The translations under genes were made by a program, and so were the position numbers. The notes under the pieces are model-generated. The model searched no databases. It had not been told where the DNA came from and saw nothing but the letters and a program-made list of their open reading frames with translations. Positions 20,410 to 31,604 of a DNA stretch of 64,000 nucleotides are shown in pieces; the first letter of the stretch is position 1, and each line of letters begins with the position of its first letter. This DNA is from Agapetus fuscipes (taxonomy: Eukaryota; Arthropoda; Insecta; Trichoptera; Glossosomatidae), in contig OX637356.1 of assembly GCA_951799405.1 (NCBI GenBank), positions 11,493,229 through 11,557,228 of the forward strand, written 5' to 3'.

Positions 20410-20597
20410 CTTATTATATAACATTAATACGCCTGGAATTGTCTACCTCTGGAGTTGAGAACAGAGACCAGTGTTGGCAGTTTCAGGAAGTTGCTTAAGA
20501 CACATTTGTTTGACAGAAGCTTCAACACATAAAAGCGCCCTCGGGGTGGCTAGTGCCACTATATACAATATGGCCAATTATTATTATTATTATTCAA
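20410..20597 (+). mobile_element. CR1/L2-like LINE 3' end
   Basis: Codons 20434-20532 read WNCLPLELRTETSVGSFRKL, LKTHLFDRSFNT then stop. This is the typical CR1/L2 C-terminus (WNSLPxxLR...FKxxLKTxLF). A short UTR follows with GGCTAGTGCCACTATATAC, ending in a TTA microsatellite (20579-20594). Confidence 0.8.
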
Positions 20598-20599
20598 CG

Positions 20600-20820
20600 A
20601 GAGAAGGCTCGGGCATATATCGGCCGTGGGATCAAATCACTGTTCTTGACTAACGTATTTGGAGCAAACAACTTTGGTTCGGATCAAGTCTGGCCCATTT
20701 GACCATAGCTTCGACCCTGGTTCAACAGATGCCATTGCATACACACAAACTTCTGCTTGCACATAAAGACAACTGACCAGGCAAAATAGGTTGGTAACTT
20801 GCATTCCTCTTCTTATAAAT
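20600..20820 (+). mobile_element. SINE-3 copy
   Basis: The head is degenerate. The body GACCATAGCTTCGACCCTGG, TTCAACAGATGCC, CTGACCAGGCAAAATAGG and TTGCATTCCTCTTC matches 60862-61095. Confidence 0.7.
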
Positions 20821-20824
20821 ATAT

Positions 20825-21510
20825 ATATTTTTTAATAAAAATAATGGACAATTAACGACTTGCAAAAAGAGTGGATACAGGGATTGTTAAAGGTGATAAA
20901 ATAACAATAAAAACGCACGAACAAAAATAAATATATTGTACAAGAAAATGTAACTTCTAAAATTAACCATAATAATTTGAAAGGGAATTTTAATAAAAGT
21001 TGAACAAAGCCTCTAGCGGGTACCAAAAAAGATTAATTATAATTTATAAACCCTATTTTGTGATTTATTTTATTAAAATAATTTCAATGTGGTTTAAAAT
21101 AATATTGTTTTAATTATTCGTAAAACCAAAAATAAGTTTTCAAAGTATTCATCGGTTTGAATTTTAATAAAAACTGAATTACATTTTCTCAGAATTTTCT
21201 CTCTAAAATATCAATAATCGTTTCTGAATGGAGGGATTTGTTCACTTGAATACACCAATCATTATTTGCCTCTCTCTTTCTGTTTTATAATATTATTTTA
21301 ATATGGATGAAGTTGTCTGAAAAGCTATTGAAATAAATCACTTATTAAAGACTTATTTGTGTGGAAGTTAATCGTTGATATTCAATAAATAAATAATGTA
21401 TTTGATAAAATAAAAAAAAGCTTTGTAAAGTAAAATATCTAATGTTTTTTTAAAAACTAATGTCGTTTTTGTTTACAAAAGGAGTTAGTAGATTTTTTTT
21501 TTTTTTTTTA
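20825..21510. other. AT-rich DNA
   Basis: No gene or repeat family was recognised apart from a poly-T run at 21494-21510 that marks the adjacent SINE's end. Confidence 0.45.
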
Positions 21511-21802
21511 GAAATCCTGTCCGGGAGACTCCCTAGATTCTAGAGACTCTAGGGATCTATGACACTTGTTGTTGTGCCGCAGAGATGTACGGGCTTGGTC
21601 GTCGCTACGAAGCGCCAATACTCAACTAAGGCTGGATGGACCTTTTGGTGACCGGTCATTGGTAAAGGTTTATGAATTTTTCAACCCAGCGAAGAGCAAA
21701 TTTAAAAATATAAATGGTATTTTTTTGTGCTCCGCCGGGATTGGAACCCACAACCTTCCCATTCAGTGTCCGCAGTGTTACCACTGAGCTACGCACTGGT
21801 CA
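21511..21802 (-). mobile_element. SINE-1 with tail type 1, reverse
   Basis: Tail type 1 (AAATCCTGTCCGGGAGACTC, CTAGAGACTCTAGGGATC), body, and head with GCTCCGCCGGGATTGGAACC and GTTACCACTGAGCTACG. Complete length about 290 bp. Confidence 0.9.
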
Positions 21803-21804
21803 TT

Positions 21805-22245
21805 TCTTGATGTTTTGTTAGCTTTTTAACCAATATCCACAGGAGATCAGTTTTCAAGTCGGTGTATCTTTTCAAAAAAATTGACATTTTTTTTTTATAA
21901 CTGGATTGGTCTAAGGAATAAATGATTTAATAAAATTTTATTTATAATTATTAGATTACTTTATTGTCAAGAGTTTCGACTATAAATCTGAGTAGTCTAC
22001 GGACAGAAGATGCTGAAGGTAAGATGGTAAAGGGTCAACTGTGACCTTGCTTCCCTCGTGGGGTCTATTTATCCACTTTTGGGTGACGCCGATATCGATC
22101 TGAATACATGATCCTCATTGGTTGGATCCCGCAGGAGGTCGGCTTGGCTAGCCTCGTATAAAAAATAGGAGCGTACGATTCTCGGCCCTGCAGATGGTTA
22201 ATATCATGTCACAACTCATGTGACAGGGTGTTTGAACCGTATTAT
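21805..22245. other. Unassigned, GC-richer segment
   Basis: About 21990-22230 (GAAGATGCTGAAGGTAAGAT, CCGCAGGAGGTCGGC, CTCGGCCCTGCAGATGG) is GC-richer than its surroundings and lacks similarity to the repeats here. No convincing frame or splice sites were found. It may be the end of an unsampled LINE or unique sequence. Confidence 0.35.
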
Positions 22246-22505
22246 ATTTATGTCAAATCTTATCTAAGTTGCAAAGATATGTTACATTGGAGATTCACAT
22301 TACATGCATTGTCACAACCAGACACGTACAAGTTCGCGCTTGCACATGCCTCATGTGAACCTACAACATAAAAACGAAATCTCAAATGGACATACACCCT
22401 GAAACTCTTGCCGTCCTTTCCTGTAACAGGGGTGACATTGGCAAAGTGAACCATTTTTTACAGCATGGGTGGTCAGCCGCATACCAACCTATAAGTCAAG
22501 GAATG
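22246..22505 (-). repeat. RepA copy, reverse
   Basis: Full-length near-consensus copy, ending CCTATAAGTCAAGGAATG. Confidence 0.9.
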
Positions 22506-22814
22506 TGGTTTATATTATTTACTTTTTGTATAATTAATTGATACTTGAAGTATCCGTTTATTTTTTAAGTTGCAACAAGCGTTTATCGGCGTCCGTGACC
22601 TTGCAGGGTAAATTTCATTTGCAGTAAAAAAATTTGGCTTCATGCCCATCGAAACAATTACTTTATGTGCCCAAATATACAAAAAAACATTAAACATAAT
22701 TTTTATTGGCAAACAAAAGAAATACGGATGTACTGCTTTGTCATATAATTTTAACTAAAAATTAACTAAAAATATTATTGAACAAATTGTTTCTCAAATT
22801 GAATATTATTCATT

Positions 22815-23060
22815 AGAAGTCCTTGACTTAGAGGCTGACAACCCATACTGTAAAAAATGGTTCACTTTGCCAATGTCACCCCTGTTTCAGGGAAGGTCGG
22901 CAAGAGTTGAAGGGCTTATGTTCATTTGAGATTGGGTTTTTATATTGTATGTCCACATGCGGCATGTGTGAGCGCGAAATTATGCGTGTCTGCTTGTGAG
23001 AATGCATTTAATATGAATTTCAAATGATACATATCCTTGCAACTTAGATTTAGAATGTCT
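22815..23060 (+). repeat. RepA copy, forward
   Basis: AGTCCTTGACTTAGAGGCTG to AACTTAGATTTAG. It lacks the GGTTGGTATG segment. Near-consensus core. Confidence 0.9.
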
Positions 23061-23064
23061 AATT

Positions 23065-23640
23065 TTTATTTATTCAATAAGAACAATTGTCATCAGAAAT
23101 TTTATAAAAAAGCTTTACGAGTATTATGGGTGTAACTCTTTTTCGTGGAAATGGAATGCAACCTTATGATGTCGGACACAACTCCGATGAAACATTAAGA
23201 AATCTGATCTTCTCAACACAACCGTTCGTAAAATAAATTTATAAAATACATTATATCAAAATTCAGCATTCATATTTTACTTTCGATAAGCTATAGTTTC
23301 TCCTACTACGCATCCTACGTGTATATAAAACTTACACTCAGCCCTGTTTAGCCGGAAAGTAAGCAGGCTAGTGAGCAAGGCAGAGTGTAAACACGTTCCT
23401 TCCACTGTTCCCGATCATGCTACACGCGCTGCCCAGTGATGCGGGTTTTTCGTTTTTTTGGCAGACTTCAAAGGACCAGTGCAAGAGAAATTGTGCTTTG
23501 CCACTCATGATCCACCACCAATTATAGCCCGCAAAGTCAAGAGTAGTGATAGTAGTGGTCGAATGTAAACCTTTTATAAGGCTTTTTAATTTGTATTTCT
23601 CTTTACCACTGCAACAGGGCTTTTAAATCTTCAATTTTTT
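23065..23640. other. Unassigned DNA
   Basis: Includes a TATATAAAAC motif near 23320 followed by GC-richer sequence, but no supported frame. No known repeat was recognised. Confidence 0.35.
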
Positions 23641-23644
23641 TGTC

Positions 23645-23870
23645 TAATCTAAGTTGCAAAATATATGTAACAATAGAGATTCACATTATGTGCATATTTC
23701 ACAAACATGCTTAAGCATGCTGCATGTGGTCCTACAACATAAAAACCCGAATCTCAAATGAACATACACCCTGCAACTCCTGCCGACCTTCCCTGAAACA
23801 GGGGTGACATTGGCAATGTGAACCATTTTCTACAGCATGGGTGGTCAGCCGCATACCAACTCTACAGCAT
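23645..23870 (-). repeat. RepA copy, reverse, with duplicated end
   Basis: The RepA terminus CTACAGCATGGGTGGTCAGC is followed by a second partial copy of the same 25 bp (CTACAGCATGAGTGGACAGC) at about 23861. Confidence 0.85.
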
Positions 23871-23889
23871 GAGTGGACAGCCGCATACC

Positions 23890-24040
23890 AATTTGTAATG
23901 TGCTATAATGTGTCTTTCTCCATTTGCTGATTGACTACATATCCTTGTCTTTCCATATTTTTACCAACATAACTCTGGCGCCTCTGCTCATTGTGGGAAA
24001 TAACCATCACGAAAAAGAAAAAGAAGAAGAAGAAGTTTAT
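23890..24040 (+). repeat. LINE-like 3' end with AAG tail near an exon
   Basis: Weakly coding sequence ending in AAAAAGAAAAAGAAGAAGAA resembles the tail of the RTE-like fragment at 8969. It ends only about 40 bp from the splice donor of the receptor exon. Confidence 0.4.
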
Positions 24041-24079
24041 TAAATTGTATACGAAATATTAAGTAAGGCAGGTACTCAC

Positions 24080-24179
24080 CGGTCTAGGGAAACTGCAATC
24101 AGGCTGTAGACAGATGCTGCAACGGAGACTCCTTGCACATATGGGACCGTCTTGCACATCCACCATCCCAGCACCCAGG
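24080..24179 (-). CDS. Internal exon of a neuropeptide GPCR (SIFamide/NPFF-receptor-like)
   Basis: On the minus strand an acceptor TTTTTTTGTTTCAG precedes exactly 100 coding bases, ending at the donor GTGAGTACC. Translation: [19 protein letters not shown], then [13 protein letters not shown] and the first two bases of the R codon. This is transmembrane helix 3 of a rhodopsin-class receptor, with the conserved Cys that bonds extracellular loop 2 and the start of the D-R-(Y/F) G-protein switch. The [19 protein letters not shown] pattern fits the SIFamide/NPFF receptor group better than RYamide or CCHamide types, from memory of those families. Acceptor phase 1, donor phase 2. Neighbouring exons would lie at higher (TM1-2) and lower (TM4 on) coordinates; none was recognised, so introns are probably long. 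Confidence 0.82.
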
Positions 24180-24289
24180 CTGAAACAAAAAAACGTCACA
24201 TACATTAATACTGTTACGAAAGTGTAATTGTATGTTTTGTTTGTCTGTGTGATAAAAAAGTCTGTGAAGTCTCTCTAGAAATAAAATGA

Positions 24290-24520
24290 TCGTTCCACTA
24301 GTGTTTGATTGGCTTATCTACCATTTGATTCAAACATGACCTTTCAATAATTTGTCTAAGCTAAATAAAAAACGTGAAACATGATAATGTGAGAGTTGTT
24401 TTAAATATTTTTAAAATCAATTTCCAATTTTTCATAAAACACATTGGTCCAGTACACATACCAACATTACTCATGCGAAATTACCTTTTATAGACAGACA
24501 AGACAAACAAGCACTAAAGG
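24290..24520 (+). mobile_element. MITE-1, complete copy
   Basis: Ends TTCCACTAGTGTTTGATTGG, CTTATCTACC and, inverted, CCCTTTAGTGCTTGTTTGTC, TTGTCTG give imperfect terminal inverted repeats of about 25 bp. Lies about 110 bp from the receptor exon, in its intron. Confidence 0.8.
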
Positions 24521-24524
24521 GACG

Positions 24525-25058
24525 AGACAAAATTATTTATTCTTCCTATGAAATATGGACCAAAACTCTCGGTAGCTTCAGACATCAATCAACCGTTGTA
24601 TTGAGTAAGGGTTAAGTGACTGTGTCCGAACTGAATCTGCTATAGTTGTGTAAAATAATCACTACAGTTTCAATTGAAAGACAACACTTACAAAATATGA
24701 ATGAAGCACAGCCGTACAATATTCATATATACCTACTCCCGCTAATGCCGCTATACCTACTCATTGTACTTTAGCTGTTCAAAACATTCATATTGTTAAA
24801 ATGTATATGCGATAGATGCCTATTATTGGAGCATTGGAGATACTTATGTATTTGTATTATGTGTTTTGTGTATGTGCCACTCTTTTGATCTGTTGGCGTC
24901 TTTATATAAAATAAATAAATGAATATCCTGTATTTAAGAACCTTTTCATAAGAACTTCCCTATTAAATTAGTTCACTAACTATAATAAGTTACTCTCAAT
25001 AGTTAAGTTTTATCAACAATTTCTAAATACAGTGAATCAAAATTTATTCTGTTTTACC
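24525..25058. other. AT-rich DNA, probably intronic
   Basis: Nothing recognised; it would be inside the receptor gene if TM1-2 exons lie at higher coordinates. Confidence 0.35.
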
Positions 25059-25063
25059 TTTAA

Positions 25064-25759
25064 GGCTCTTTTTCCCCTAAATCTGCCGTTTTTGTTTCTT
25101 ACATTTTATGGTCTTAGCAAAAGAGTGACAGTAATAAAAAAAATCAAGCATGTTTATTAATTTTTTATCTTAATTATAAAGTTTGAACAAAATATATAAC
25201 TTAAAAATTGCTACCACAAAAAAATATTTAAAAAACACGTTTTTTTCACTTTCGTAGCTACTTTCTCGTGTGTGCTATGTTTTAGAAATATATTTTTTCT
25301 TTTTATTTATAGAACTAAACATTGTATAGTGTAGCATTGGAACAGTTTTTTTTATAATGTCAATAGTTTTTGAGTAAATATGGAAAAACTGTGTTCTTCG
25401 ATTTAATTAAAATTTAATTCATCAAGTAGTTTCAGTTTTTCAATATTTACTCAAAAACCATTGACATTATAAAAAAACTGTTTCGATGCTACACTATACA
25501 ATGTTTAGTTCTATAAATAAAAAGAAAAAAAATATTTCTAAAACATAGCACACACGAGAAAGTAGCTACGAAAGTGAAAAAAACGTATTTTTTTATATGT
25601 TTTTTGTGGTGGCAATTCTTAAGTTATATATTTTATTCAAACTTTATAATTAAGATAAAAAATTAATAAACATGCTTGATTTTTTTCATTACTGTCACTT
25701 TTTTGTTAAGACCAGTAAGTGTAAGAAACAAAAACGGCAGATTTAGGGGAAAAAGAGCC
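25064..25759. mobile_element. Fold-back element with TTAA duplication
   Basis: A 696-bp element made of two reverse-complementary arms (25064-25391 and 25433-25759, over 95% by eye) around a 41-bp spacer. The ends are GGCTCTTTTTCCCCTAAATC. TTAA lies on both sides (25060-25063, 25760-25763), the target duplication of piggyBac-like elements. No open frame. Diverged arms of the family are near 13578-13720 and 50385-50525. Confidence 0.88.
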
Positions 25760-25764
25760 TTAAG

Positions 25765-27190
25765 ATGGCGATATTTTCTATGTGAAAGAGATGCTACTGA
25801 CCGAAAAAATCGTGTAGACGAATTGTCGTGTGATCGAATTGTCTGCAGCTGAGATGTCTGTGACCGATTTGTCAATAAACGAGCTGTCTGTGAAAGAGTT
25901 ATCTTTGACCGATTTTACATGAAAGAAAACTCGAAAAAAAACAAGAAACGAAAGAGAGAAAGAAAAAAAAATGTAAACACTTGAGTTTGTTGTTGATTTT
26001 TTTGGCTAGACAAAATTAATTTCCATTTTCACAACAGAAAGGAAAAACAGAAAATGGAAATCCAACAAAAGTTTCCAGAGAAAAAACAGTTCCATGGAAT
26101 TTCGCAAAAAACATTGTCGACAATTTTATGTACAAAAAACTTAAATTAAATAAAAATATTTACGTCGTCTTGCCGAAACAATTAATTGTTACAAGTTTTT
26201 CGGGAAAGTAACCAATAGAAATAATAATTGTTAGAATTCCTCGAGGGGTGAAATTCAATGTCAAATAGCGTAGGCCGTAGAGGGCAAGGGTGTCAAAGTA
26301 AAATTTGAACAAAATAATATAAACATAAAAGGACTACAGAATTTGTTTGTGGTATTTTTTTTAATTATCAAAGTAAGTACATGAAAATGTTGAGAATTTG
26401 AATGAACTGAATTTTTTTTCATGAAACAAACAGTTAGAATTTTGAATTATTGTTTGATTGCATGTCGGTGGTTTTCATAAAATATTTATCTTTGAAAACA
26501 AAGTTTTTTTTTAGATTTAATGGCTAGAAGAACAAAAAATTCATATGTACCAAATACTTATTATCTAAAAAATGATCGCATCGTATTTAGACTTTTTAGC
26601 TTTACTAACATTTTAGACCTCTTGTTTAGTATGTAATTCATGTAAGAAATTTTATAAAGTAATCATCAAGTATCTATACTGAACAAAAAAAACATAAAAT
26701 CAACTCCTATGAACTACACACACCTTGTAAGTTAGCCAATATTTTTTTTTGCTTTATTCTAACTGCTCTATTTCAAAAAGTCAAAAAAAGTGATGATTCA
26801 CTGATTTGAGAAATGTTGGATAAAATATTCTATTGGGAGTAACTTCTCATAGTATGTACGTGAACTAATTATTATAAAGTGCTCATGAAAAACTTCTGAA
26901 CTACAGGATTTACCTACTTTTTTGTGTTTTCTGTCGTATGAAACAGGAAAAACGGTGCATTTATCTAAGAAACTCATGTTAGCTTCTTAACCACTCATTC
27001 AGTTTTACCTTTCAGATGCATGTATTATACCTTCATCCATGGAGTTATATTTTAAATCCATGTCTTCATGCCTTTTGATGTTTAACTTCATTTAAAAATA
27101 AAAATGAAAGATTATGGCATTGTTTCTAAGAACGGGTTTAGTTTAAAAATGAATAATGTACTGCGATTGGATCAAACCATACCACTTCTA
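25765..27190. other. AT-rich DNA without recognised features
   Basis: Contains a short repeated theme at 25800-25915 (CGAATTGTC, GAGATGTCTGTGACCG, GAGCTGTCTGTGAAAG) that looks like a degenerate minisatellite. No gene. Confidence 0.4.
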
Positions 27191-27194
27191 AATT

Positions 27195-27465
27195 TAATCT
27201 ACATAAATCTAAATCTAAGCTGCAAAGATATGTATCATTTGAGATTCATATTAAATGCATTCCCACAAGCAGACACGCATAATTTAGCGCTCACACATGC
27301 CGCATGTGGACCTACAGTATAAAAAACCAAATCTCAAATGAACATAAGCCCTGCAACTCTTGCCGAGCTTCCCTGAAACAGGGGTGATATTAACAAAGTA
27401 AACCATTTTTACAGTATGGGCGATCAGCCTCATACCAACCTATAAGTCAAGTAATTTTTAATTTC
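27195..27465 (-). repeat. RepA copy, reverse
   Basis: Near-full copy; tail side TAAATCTAAATCTAAGCTGC. Confidence 0.88.
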
Positions 27466-27799
27466 AACAATCAAAGAAAAGCGTCTGATTATTTTTTCAA
27501 AGAATGCTCAAGTATTTGTACGAAGGCAAGACACGTGATGCTCTCATTCTCTCTTACGGGTAAAGGTGAACGTTGGAGGGGGATGACACGAGAGCTGTCT
27601 CTTTGGAAACTTCTGCTTTTGACGTGACCCAGTTGTTGCAGGGGAACTCAAAATTGATGTTATTATCTACCTGCACATGTATATAATACTATTACGTGAT
27701 ATTTTTATTTCATTTAAGACATACTTAAGCATTTTCATAAAAAGAGAATGTTAAAACTAGCTGATATGATGTAACTATCAAATGACATAAACATCAAGA

Positions 27800-27995
27800 C
27801 TTTTAGGTTGGTATCCTTACTGTAAAAAAATGTACACTTTGCTAATGTCACACCGGTTTCAGGGAAGGTCCGCGAGTGTTGCAATGATTATGTTCATTTG
27901 AGATTTGTTTTTTATGTGGTAGGTTCACATGAGGCATGAGTAAGTGCGAACTTATACGTGTCTGTTTGTGAGAATGCATTCAATACGAATTTGTA
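27800..27995 (+). repeat. RepA copy, forward, diverged
   Basis: Start TTTTAGGTTGGTATCCTTAC lacks the GAGGCTGACCACC segment; core CGGTTTCAGGGAAGGTCC. Confidence 0.75.
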
Positions 27996-28361
27996 ACATT
28001 GCTTAAAGATTATGGAAATTATAATATTTCATCATATTGAATATATTGCAGTACCTTGAATATATAAACACTTAGGTACGTAAGCTGCCCTCAGTCTCGT
28101 TTATAGAAAAATGTATGAAACATACAAAAACACCACTAATTAATTATTTATTTTCTATTTTTTTTTCCATGTATGCGATTGAGACGAGTTGCAAGTTTTA
28201 TAAAGTGAGAATAAGAAAAGTGTATGTATGATAAAAGTGATGAATGTTGAAGAGATTATAGAGATATGCTAGGACAGAAAAAAGTGAAGACGCATCTGCG
28301 GAAGTACCATCCACGCACCCCGAGTGAAACGGCGGTAGGATACAGTTTTACTTGTAGTACA

Positions 28362-28540
28362 GGATTGGAAGTCTCATCCCCATGGTAATTCTTACCTACC
28401 GAACATCGGTAATATTTGAATGAAGACTAATCAGCTGTTCCTTGGGGCCATCTTGGATTGACAGATCTCGATACAAATATTACCGATATTCGGTGGATAA
28501 GAATTATTGTGGCGATGAGACTTCCAGCCCAGGTAGATAT
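28362..28540. mobile_element. MITE-6, inverted-repeat element
   Basis: Arms of about 60 bp: GGATTGGAAGTCTCATCCCC, ATGGTAATTCTTACC against the reverse complement of TAAGAATTATTGTGGCGATG, AGACTTCCAGCCCAGG. The centre includes CAGCTGTTCCTTGGGGCC. A half copy is at 17500. Confidence 0.8.
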
Positions 28541-28639
28541 TACATAACTCGAATTGAAAGAAAGCACTAAATTATTGAGGTTTCGTGTCAATCTTGTATT
28601 GAACTTTACGCGGGATAATCGCAGCAGTGTCCTATTTAC

Positions 28640-28720
28640 TTGTCCTACCCCCCCCCTTTACGTATTCATCCCCCCCTTACGTATCCCCCCCTTACGTATT
28701 CCCCCCCCCCCCCCCAGATA
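28640..28720 (+). repeat. Interrupted poly-C tract
   Basis: Runs of 7-16 C separated by TTACGTATT (three times). Unusual in such AT-rich DNA; prone to assembly error. Confidence 0.85.
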
Positions 28721-28913
28721 ACTGAAAGGGAGGAAAGTCCGGCCTGGACGTCGTGAACCCCAGGTCAGGGTCGCTGAAGCACCCCACGTGAAAAACGACT
28801 GGAGAAATTATTCAGCTAAGAAAACGGGCAGCTTTATTTCAGGAGCTTCTGTACATAGTATGTACACTACTTCTATAAGTAAAAACTTCACAAAAAGTAT
28901 GGGAGAGTAAGTA

Positions 28914-29094
28914 ACCAGGCGTGTGTATAGGGTATGGGCAAATACATTTTAAAATAAACATTTTCTCCCATTCCTTTCAAATAACTCATTTGGCATTGAC
29001 TGAAATGCTAACGATGGCTCCAATTGAACTTAAATTTTGAAATGTTTTTCTTTATGATATATTGCCTACATATCAGGCGCATGTGCCTGCATGG
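28914..29094. mobile_element. MITE-2 copy
   Basis: CCAGGCGTGTGTATAGGGTA to ATCAGGCGCATGTGCCTGC. Opposite orientation to 12064. Confidence 0.8.
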
Positions 29095-29097
29095 AAT

Positions 29098-29360
29098 CTA
29101 AATCTAAATATAATCTAAATCTAAGCTGCAAAGATATGTATCATTTGAGATTCATATTAAATGCATTCCCACAAGCAGACATGCATAATTTCGCGCTTAC
29201 ACATGCCGCATGTGGACCTACAATATAAAAAACCTAATCTCAAATGAACATAAGCCCTGCAACTCTTGCCGACCTTCCCTGAAACAGGGGTGACATTGGC
29301 AAAGTGAACCATTTTTTACAGTATGGGTGGTCAGTCGCATACCAACCTATCAGTCAATGG
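29098..29360 (-). repeat. RepA copy, reverse
   Basis: Lies directly between two MITE-2 copies; the tail reads TCTAAATATAATCTAAATC. Confidence 0.9.
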
Positions 29361-29543
29361 AATGCACGCCCTATATGGTAAAAACCATTTAAACTTGATA
29401 TTCAGATTCACAATTCAAAATTTTTGTTCCATTAGAGTCATCGTTAGCACTTCAGTCAATTTTAAATGCGTGGTTTTCAAGAAATGGGAGAAAATATTTT
29501 TTTCTGAAATGTATTTGCCTATACCCTATGCACCCGCCTGTGA
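29358..29543. mobile_element. MITE-2 copy
   Basis: GGAATGCACGCCCTATATGG to CCTATGCACCCGCCTGTG, inverted relative to the copy at 28914. Confidence 0.75.
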
Positions 29544-29544
29544 A

Positions 29545-30410
29545 GATAACTCATTTTCCTTCAATATATCCTCCCATGATCAATAAAAGACTCCTTCCTT
29601 TTTCTTTCTAAGCACATACTCAAACACGACACCATTTTGTACAATAAAAACTATGCAAAGGTAAAAAAAAGTATTATTTTAAGGGGGATGCTTTTAAATA
29701 GATTACTAGGAAAAGCCAAACCAAAGATGTTGTAAGAAAATGAATAATCATTTCATAATCTATTATTTCATCGTTCGTCTTGATTATTTTAACATCAAAA
29801 GTAAACTCAGACATGAAACCAATCCTACTGATTAATTAACGAATTGATATGTTTGTGTAAGATCCAAGCAAAACAATAATTCCACCCTCAGGCTGTAGTT
29901 AAACAACAGTGCTATTCAAAGTCGAAGCTAAAATAAACACTACTCTCACTTATTTGTTTTAGGATAGTTCTGATTTTTTATTGAGATATAGAGGAAACAG
30001 GATAATGAAACTGAAAAATGATAAAACACAATTAAAAGCAACAAAGCTGTACATAAGCTGCAACTTCTTACTATGTTATTCTAAGAGGGGTCGTTAGTGA
30101 CGAGTGAAATCTATTTTTTCCCAGTGAAGAGAAAAAGGTCTTATATTTCTGTTAAATTTTGTCTGTGAATTTATGTTTTTGTTTTTGTTTTGGGAAAAAA
30201 ATTGTTTTGAAAATTATTTTTATGTAAAAATATTTGTAACCAATCTGCTCCTGAAGATGCCTTATTAGGCGAAAATGTTCGAGCACAAAAAATAAATAAA
30301 TAAGTGAATTTAAACTTTGTTTCCATTTGAATTTTGTAAATAATTAAAAAGGTTTTAATTTATTTTAAAAACTGATTGTATATTACTGATGATATATCTA
30401 TTATATGATA
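29545..30410. other. AT-rich DNA with SINE-2 scrap and a hammerhead-like core
   Basis: SINE-2 3'-end remnant at about 30048-30122 (AACTTCTTACTATG...). CTGAAGATGCC/AGGCGAAAA core at 30251-30275, followed by TAAATAAATAAGTGAATT as in the 3824 copy. No gene. Confidence 0.5.
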
Positions 30411-30655
30411 CATAGTTGTAGGGCTTATGTTTATTTGAGATTACTGTAAAACATGGTTCACTTTGCCAATGTCAGCCCTGTTTCAGGGAAGGACGGCAAG
30501 AGTTGCAGGGCTTATGTTTATTTGAGATTGGGTTTTTATATTGCAGGTCCACATGCGGAATGTGTTAGCGCGAACTCATACGTGTCTGCTTGTGGGAATG
30601 CATTTAATATGAATCTCAAATAATATATATCTTTACAACATTGATTTAGATTAGG
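30410..30655 (+). repeat. RepA copy with rearranged 5' end
   Basis: TTGTAGGGCTTATGTTTATT from the middle of RepA is repeated at the 5' end before ACTGTAAAACATGG, so the copy carries an internal duplication. Confidence 0.8.
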
Positions 30656-30683
30656 TAAAACTTGCTTATTCTATGATCTCATT

Positions 30684-30772
30684 ACACCCCCGCTGGGAAC
30701 TAAGGCCTAATCATCTCGCTTTGAACGAAAAAGTTCTAAACACCATTACCAACTGAGCTATAGATTGAGCTA
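30684..30772 (-). repeat. SINE-2 head remnant
   Basis: ACCAACTGAGCTATAGATTG is the complement of box A; the box B region is decayed. With 30048-30122 it may be one SINE-2 split by later insertions. Confidence 0.5.
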
Positions 30773-31025
30773 AAGTCTGAGCTAAATTTGAGTATTCAAG
30801 TAAGAGTTCAATTTATTAGTAAAAATTTGACTCTGAATAACACAAGGATGCTTAAATTAATTTAATTTTTGGAGAAGTCACTTGACATAACTATTTGTAG
30901 TATTAAATCTTGGCCAATGTAATAATAATGTTCTGGAATTGTTTTGATTAATGATTTTAGGGATAAAACAAAGCCATTACAATTATTGTCACTTGTTCAA
31001 CAAGCAGGCACATTACTGTCATCGA

Positions 31026-31275
31026 TCTTACCCTTAGTAAGAGTTGCAAAACTTGAGTAAAGCAAAGTTTACGGAAAACATTAAAGAGTGATTTCTCCCA
31101 AAATCTGCCGTTTTTGTTTGTTTGAACTTGATTTTCTTCATCACTGTAAATCTTTTGCTTAGATCATAAAGTTTAAGAAACCAAAACGGCAGATTTTGGG
31201 AGAATTCACTCTTTAATATTTTCCGTAAACTTTACTTTACTCAAGTTTTGCAACTCGTACTACTTAATAGGGTAC
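31026..31275. mobile_element. MITE-4, complete inverted-repeat element
   Basis: Arms of about 110 bp: TACCCTTAGTAAGAGTTGCA, AAACTTGAGTAAAGCAAAGT, CCAAAATCTGCCGTTTTTG, mirrored on the right. The terminal bases match the ends of the PIF/Harbinger element at 32159 (GTACCCCTAGTACGGGTT, ACTTGAGTAAAGCAAA), so this is probably its non-autonomous derivative. Confidence 0.8.
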
Positions 31276-31339
31276 TGGCCTTGAAGGAAAATGCGAACAA
31301 ACAAAAACGTTGACTAATATGTGATCGTTTTGTATAATA

Positions 31340-31450
31340 TCCTTATGATCACTTGACTTATAGGTTGGTATGAGGCTGAACACCCATACTGTATGAAATG
31401 GTTCACTTTGAAAATGTCACCTCTGTTTTAGGGAAGGTCGGAAAAATAAA
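31340..31450 (+). repeat. RepA 5' part
   Basis: CACTTGACTTATAGGTTGG to GGGAAGGTCGGAAAA, 3' truncated, then a MITE-1 fragment. Confidence 0.75.
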
Positions 31451-31454
31451 TGAA

Positions 31455-31603
31455 AATTTAAAAATATTTAAACACAGATCTCACATTATCGTGATTTACG
31501 TTATTTCTTAGCTCAGATTGTGCAGAATATGATTCTTAAGACATTGTCATTGAAAGTTCAAATTTGAATCAAATGGCAGATAATCCAAACAAGCACTTGG
31601 TGA
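31455..31603 (-). repeat. MITE-1 fragment
   Basis: ATTTCTTAGCTCAGATTGTG and TCCAAACAAGCACTTGG; one half only. Confidence 0.65.
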
Positions 31604-31604
31604 A

